This document shows, one piece after another, positions 14,601-17,721 of a stretch of 17,721 nucleotides of DNA. Below the pieces are notes generated by a model, which searched no databases, was not told the DNA's origin, and saw only the letters and a list, made by a program, of their open reading frames with translations. Every line of letters begins with the position of its first letter. Position 1 is the first letter of the stretch. The stretch covers positions 1 to 17,721 of the forward strand of contig JALVXV010000035.1 of the NCBI GenBank assembly GCA_027038235.1. The letters are read 5' to 3'. The position numbers and the translations under genes are program-made. The DNA is from Campylobacterales bacterium. Its GTDB lineage: Bacteria; Campylobacterota; Campylobacteria; Campylobacterales; JALSKU01.

Positions 14601-17600
14601 TGTGGAGGGATAAATAGTGGTGGTTTATCATTATCATAATCTGTAATGGTTACTTGATAAATTCCATCACTATTGTCACTATCAGTTATAGTTACATTAT
14701 TTGCATTGGAGCTATCTTTATCATATAGATGATATGTTCCACCTGCATCAGCTATATAGATAGAGCCTCCATCAGGGAGCTTGTCTATACTTATAGTATA
14801 AGTTTCACTTCCATCTAAGTCACTACTTGTAACTTTGATATCTAATGGGATCCCATTTTCTGGATGATCTATATCATCTGCACTATTATCATTTGCGATA
14901 TTTCCATTACTTCTTCCTGCATCCTCATCTCCACTTGCTTGTTTTACTTGCAAAGTAACATCATCTACAACCGAATCTACTGTACCTTTTAAATGTAGTG
15001 TTACTGTTTTTTCAGCTGGATTAGCACCTGATGAATCAATATCACTATCTTGGACATGCAAAGTAATAGTTGCATCAACATTGCCACTATAATTTGGTGC
15101 AATCTGAAGTGTAAAATCTGGATCATCTTGAGTATTATCAGGAAACTTGATAGTAGCAGTTCCATCATCTGCTACTGCTACTTTTGAGCCACCAAGAGTG
15201 ATAATTGATCCTTTAGGAAGTCCGCTAAATTCATACCATCTATGTTCACTTCCATCAAGATCTGCAGTTGCATCATTTTGAGTGCCTGAAACTTTTGTTA
15301 GAAGAGATTTTAGATCTATAAGGGTTCCTGCACTATCTTCATTGACTGCATCAAATGTAAAGGTATCGTTATCATTTGTTGTTTTTGATATAGAGCCTAT
15401 ATTTTGATCATCATCAAATTCCAAGGATATATCATCAGTTGCAGCCTCAACATCCACTACAACAGTTTGTACAGTATAACTTGAGCTAATATCTGGATTT
15501 AGCAAGTTTCCACTATCATCTACTTCATGCATTTTTGTTTTAATATCGATTTTGATATTGTTTGCATTATCTTCAGCTTGAACTACTGCTAATGACTCAT
15601 ACTGAGCTTGTGTCAAGCTATAAGTACCACTTCCAATATCTGCTGGATGATACTCATTTACATCTGTAATATAGATAGTAAATGAACTTGTTTTTGTAAC
15701 AGTTTGTAGTGTTGCATCTAAAGTTCCATCACCATTTGAATCATATTTTAAAGTTGCATCTCCAAAGTCATGACTATTGCTAAATGAGAACTCCAATAGT
15801 CCAAATCTCTCATGAGCATCGCCACTACTTGCTCCATTAGTTTCATTTTTATCTGTTTGATCTCTCTGGCTTGATAAATCTGGAAGAGAAAGCCCAAGAT
15901 CAATAGTATTAGTTCCTTCGTTAGTATTATTGTTATCTTCTGTTGTTGTATTTATTGCATTGTTAGGCATGATAGGAGTATCAGCTACTGGCTTAACATT
16001 TAAACTGACATTTGCACTAGCACTATCTCCATCTCCATCACTAACACTATAGCTAAAACCACTTGTAGCTCCACTATAGTTTGGCTTTGGAGTAAACAAT
16101 AAAGTACCATCGCCATTATTTTTCAAAGTTCCAACTACATCATCTTTGTCTATATCATATATATCAATAGTACCATTTCTTGCAATTTCAGTTGGTCCAT
16201 CAACTCCATTATCTAAAGTAATTTTATCATCTTTAAAGTTCTCATCTGAGATGTAGATGGTTTTAGTAGCATCTTCATATAGAGTGATACTTTGACTTGT
16301 GCTACTTGGCATGGAGTCATTTATTGTTACATCAAATGAGGATGTGGTTGAATAGGTTGTCCCACTCTCGTCAGCATCATTTATCTTGTAGTTAAATGTT
16401 AAAGTGATGTTATCATCACTATTTGCAAGAGGATGATCTATATTTTTATATTGAGTATATGTATAACTTCCACTATTCTTATCTAAAACTATCTCAAATA
16501 CTTTATCGCCATCACTATCTTTAGCTACAATTTTTCCATCTGTTGAATAGTCATAAGAGATATCTTTACCATCAGACTTTAGTGTAGATATAGTATTGCC
16601 ATTTTGATCTTTTGCTACTATGCTATTTTCAAATGTCAAAGTATAGTTGCTATCTCCAGCAGGAGTTATATTTAAACTCTCAGTATCACTAATAGAGGTA
16701 ACACCATTTTGCATATCAAAACCATCTTCATCTACATTTGCACTATTTGGAGTATTGGCATGTACACCATCTTGTATAGTTGCTATTATACTATCAGCAT
16801 CACTACTATATCCATTTGTAGTATTGGCTATAGATACATTTTCATAATAGTGATTATCATCATTAACACCTGTTATCTTAAGTGTATAGCTCTCATTATT
16901 CTCTCCTATCCAGTCATCTTTTGTAAGATTTTGTATAGTTGCAGAAGAGTTTCCACCTGTGATTTGTACTTGAGTAACTTTTGGTCCTGTAAAATCAGCA
17001 TCCAAAGTAGAATCGTTTGAATAAGCAAGATCTACTGTTATAGTTTTTCCTGCTGGGAGAGTTACTTCGTTGCCATCTTTATCAACCAAAGTTACAGTAT
17101 GCTCTAAGTATCCACCCTCAACAGTTGTATCGTTGCCTGTTAGTTTTACATATATTGTATCTTGTGAGTCAGTTATATTAGTCGTGGCTCTATCTTCATC
17201 TGATGAATATCCATCTGCTGTATTTGCTATTTTTAAGTGATTATAAGCACTATTTGTATCAGTTACACCACTTATAGTTGCAACTAGAGATTCGCTACCC
17301 TCATTGATATAATCATCCTTTATAGGGATAACTATATCAGCATGATCTGTATTTGCAGCAATTGTTATAGAGTTTGGCAAAGATGCTAAAGTTGTATCAC
17401 TAGCATCTGCTACTCCACTCCAATTTATATCTACATTTACACTCTTTCCATTTGGAAGAGTTACCATATCACCATTTTCATCCACCAAAGAGACTTTGTA
17501 AGTTATATTTCCACCATCTTCGGAAATGGTTGAATGATCTGTTGTAATCTTTACATAAACAGTATCGGGTGCATCTGTGCCATTATCCCCTGCAATAGTA

Positions 17601-17721
17601 CCCACTCCTACATCGCTACTATCAGTTAGTCTAGGATCATTGGAGCTTCCTTGAAGTATGATACTCTCATCATTTTCTGTAACATAATCATCTGTTATAG
17701 CAACTCTTACCTTTATGCTTG
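11279..17721 (-). CDS. Giant LapA/RTX-type secreted adhesin (3' part)
   Basis: Very large repetitive surface protein, probably exported by a type I secretion system and kept on the outer membrane until LapG cuts it. About 2146 residues are visible. The frame is open to the window edge, so the N-terminus with the retention module and LapG site is missing; the GTG at 17605 is internal. The order is tandem Ig/Calx-beta-like units (about 135 aa), a T1SS-143-like domain (16735-16307), a cadherin-like VCBS-type domain (16306-15986), several modules each opening with D-x-D-G-S-E, and a C-terminal module with one RTX-like GLGGDDTL. The protein is rich in Asp, Ser, Thr and Asn, is acidic, and has one cysteine in the visible part. 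It is followed after one base by lapG and then lapD, the expected regulators. Its ligand is unknown. A biofilm adhesin fits best; a surface-layer or ice-binding type protein is a less likely alternative. Confidence 0.9.
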   Translation of the reverse strand, partial: SIKVRVAITDDYVTENDESIILQGSSNDPRLTDSSDVGVGTIAGDNGTDAPDTVYVKITTDHSTISEDGGNITYKVSLVDENGDMVTLPNGKSVNVDINWSGVADASDTTLASLPNSITIAANTDHADIVIPIKDDYINEGSESLVATISGVTDTNSAYNHLKIANTADGYSSDEDRATTNITDSQDTIYVKLTGNDTTVEGGYLEHTVTLVDKDGNEVTLPAGKTITVDLAYSNDSTLDADFTGPKVTQVQITGGNSSATIQNLTKDDWIGENNESYTLKITGVNDDNHYYENVSIANTTNGYSSDADSIIATIQDGVHANTPNSANVDEDGFDMQNGVTSISDTESLNITPAGDSNYTLTFENSIVAKDQNGNTISTLKSDGKDISYDYSTDGKIVAKDSDGDKVFEIVLDKNSGSYTYTQYKNIDHPLANSDDNITLTFNYKINDADESGTTYSTTSSFDVTINDSMPSSTSQSITLYEDATKTIYISDENFKDDKITLDNGVDGPTEIARNGTIDIYDIDKDDVVGTLKNNGDGTLLFTPKPNYSGATSGFSYSVSDGDGDSASANVSLNVKPVADTPIMPNNAINTTTEDNNNTNEGTNTIDLGLSLPDLSSQRDQTDKNETNGASSGDAHERFGLLEFSFSNSHDFGDATLKYDSNGDGTLDATLQTVTKTSSFTIYITDVNEYHPADIGSGTYSLTQAQYESLAVVQAEDNANNIKIDIKTKMHEVDDSGNLLNPDISSSYTVQTVVVDVEAATDDISLEFDDDQNIGSISKTTNDNDTFTFDAVNEDSAGTLIDLKSLLTKVSGTQNDATADLDGSEHRWYEFSGLPKGSIITLGGSKVAVADDGTATIKFPDNTQDDPDFTLQIAPNYSGNVDATITLHVQDSDIDSSGANPAEKTVTLHLKGTVDSVVDDVTLQVKQASGDEDAGRSNGNIANDNSADDIDHPENGIPLDIKVTSSDLDGSETYTISIDKLPDGGSIYIADAGGTYHLYDKDSSNANNVTITDSDNSDGIYQVTITDYDNDKPPLFIPPHNSDEDYTFDIEAWAVDSGTTSASQTLQIDVQVNGVADIPTNTDIHSFDRDGANDGSGIYAQVIDENSHIDLQSIYKTYATLNSYDSDGSETLSVVLSDLPDGFIVSGNALSLGGGKYAIAEDDIDDVDIIAPAGYAGEADFKLTYVTTESEGGSKTHFSQDVKVLITPVAEATLSSSTNVVEDTEANINFTFNAQDSNEALENIYLLKSDVDGKDFTIKLDGNDLSDTETIGGVEYYKIGADDISNLTIKYGSDMGSSNDTTIAMKYTTTDTLSGGDISDGGGDIVNTSSYQDATVNFTLSPVTDAILIDVNGAANIDGDNISASDTLDGKEQVSIDGTGSFTANVDISAYQSDNDDFDTDGSEEITKLLIENVPDGISIENGIRVFGTNEATWIIDTSGLSLDEVTKTYNLTFKVNNGLYDGTGTTKDITITAFDKDGNSNEVSSNTQIELIDNIDGDNNGGNGDVVNSTLTINNPTITEDTEFSLGDFITVNTDPNDGAGDNSRDGVIYSVAITNLEHFSLVDPSSMLSYTDSNGNTFYIISGDESTINSKLANIKVIPDENLNSNNIGSEALKADIILNAYMDGIQSSVNQGSYIETSITPVTDPLTPIDIDTSINEDNSYTFDIDFNSVDNPHYDVSNVILHRSADLGVVKLSDGTEVSFDSNGDATIPSDKLTNLVFIPTQDISGQVTFSYTADVKERGADNTQTVVGGGDISIDIIPTVDGLDLSGLAANGKESDTYYQLNIGSSNDSDGSESVKSVVLDNVPDGFLVYYGDSGSETLALNTGDNGSGTNCNMWSIPVSGGVMPNIYIKAPAFWSAEVTNIELKVTNSDGSVEATQTQSFDLDVTPEANNITVNPTKTFGDEGEDIPLNLNANVEDLDGSESVTLTLKGFGDANATFKVDGEAVDTDNVSYDSGSDTYTITNINSTHINDVSVVHSSFGDKSIDFTVHTVDSATINGSTITDESNSIVSGSFDISISSSIPSSSDDILLYSGEDIDGLGGDDTLILNGATLDFTKVHNIETIDLSSGKNSISNITLQDVVDMSDDDNTLVIKGDAQDQISIGSDLSKTSTETIDGHNYDVYTNSSDPTVALKIDEDITVI
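16763..17721 (-). repeat. Tandem Ig/Calx-beta-like adhesin domains of about 135 aa
   Basis: Two full protein-level repeats are visible, at 17566-17162 and 17161-16763, plus the C-terminal end of a third at 17721-17567. Shared landmarks are D-T-V/I-Y-V-K-I/L at the start, LVDENGDMVTLPNGK against LVDKDGNEVTLPAGK, KDDYINEGSES against KDDWIGENNES, and IANTADGYSSDED against IANTTNGYSSDAD. The units are diverged at DNA level, so they are not recent duplications. More copies probably lie upstream outside the window. Confidence 0.8.

Noticed and set aside
16647..17020. Plus-strand frames antisense to the adhesin
   Set aside because: Low-complexity shadows produced by the repetitive Asp/Ser/Thr codons of the adhesin; no initiation signals.
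11279..17605. GTG at 17605 as the adhesin start codon
   Set aside because: The frame remains open to the window edge, and the residues upstream match the end of a further repeat unit, so the GTG is internal.
1..17721. CRISPR array, insertion sequence, tRNA gene or prophage
   Set aside because: No regularly spaced direct repeats, transposase frame, cloverleaf other than the tmRNA, or phage genes were seen.

Overview
The window comes from an AT-rich member of the Campylobacterota (former Epsilonproteobacteria). The main evidence is a frdC-frdA-frdB fumarate reductase operon in the Wolinella order, with the FrdA covalent-FAD histidine at residue 43 and the FrdC haem histidines at Wolinella-like spacing. 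Further support comes from the ruvB and panB proteins and the proteolysis tag of the tmRNA. A free-living sulfur- or hydrogen-oxidising lineage is plausible, but the window does not fix the genus.

Layout. Positions 1-3123 (+) hold the 3' end of frdC, then frdA and frdB, which overlap. A hairpin follows frdB. Positions 3216-4149 (+) hold two half-length, mutually similar permease genes. These converge on a minus-strand cluster, transcribed panB > ruvB > AI-2E-family transporter (7058 down to 4154). The panB-ruvB gap carries a perfect hairpin and a 4-copy heptamer tandem repeat. A divergent promoter region (7059-7134) separates panB from a plus-strand pair, a stand-alone Hpt protein and trpA. 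These are followed by ssrA (tmRNA, 8363-8729).

The rest (17721 down to 8750, minus strand) is one tight operon: a giant secreted adhesin (at least 2146 aa visible, N-terminus beyond the window), lapG (periplasmic transglutaminase-like cysteine protease) and lapD (inner-membrane c-di-GMP receptor with degenerate GGDEF and EAL domains). In the known Lap system, c-di-GMP-bound LapD sequesters LapG. When c-di-GMP falls, LapG is freed and clips the N-terminal retention module of the adhesin, so the cell lets go of the surface. All three parts are here with one-base gaps or overlaps. The type I secretion exporter is not in the window.

The most unusual DNA feature is a perfect 15-bp inverted repeat (11231-11262) inside the signal-peptide codons of lapG, just after the adhesin stop codon. 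It is well placed to tune LapG output relative to adhesin. No gene-free stretch longer than 300 bases exists apart from the tmRNA gene itself.
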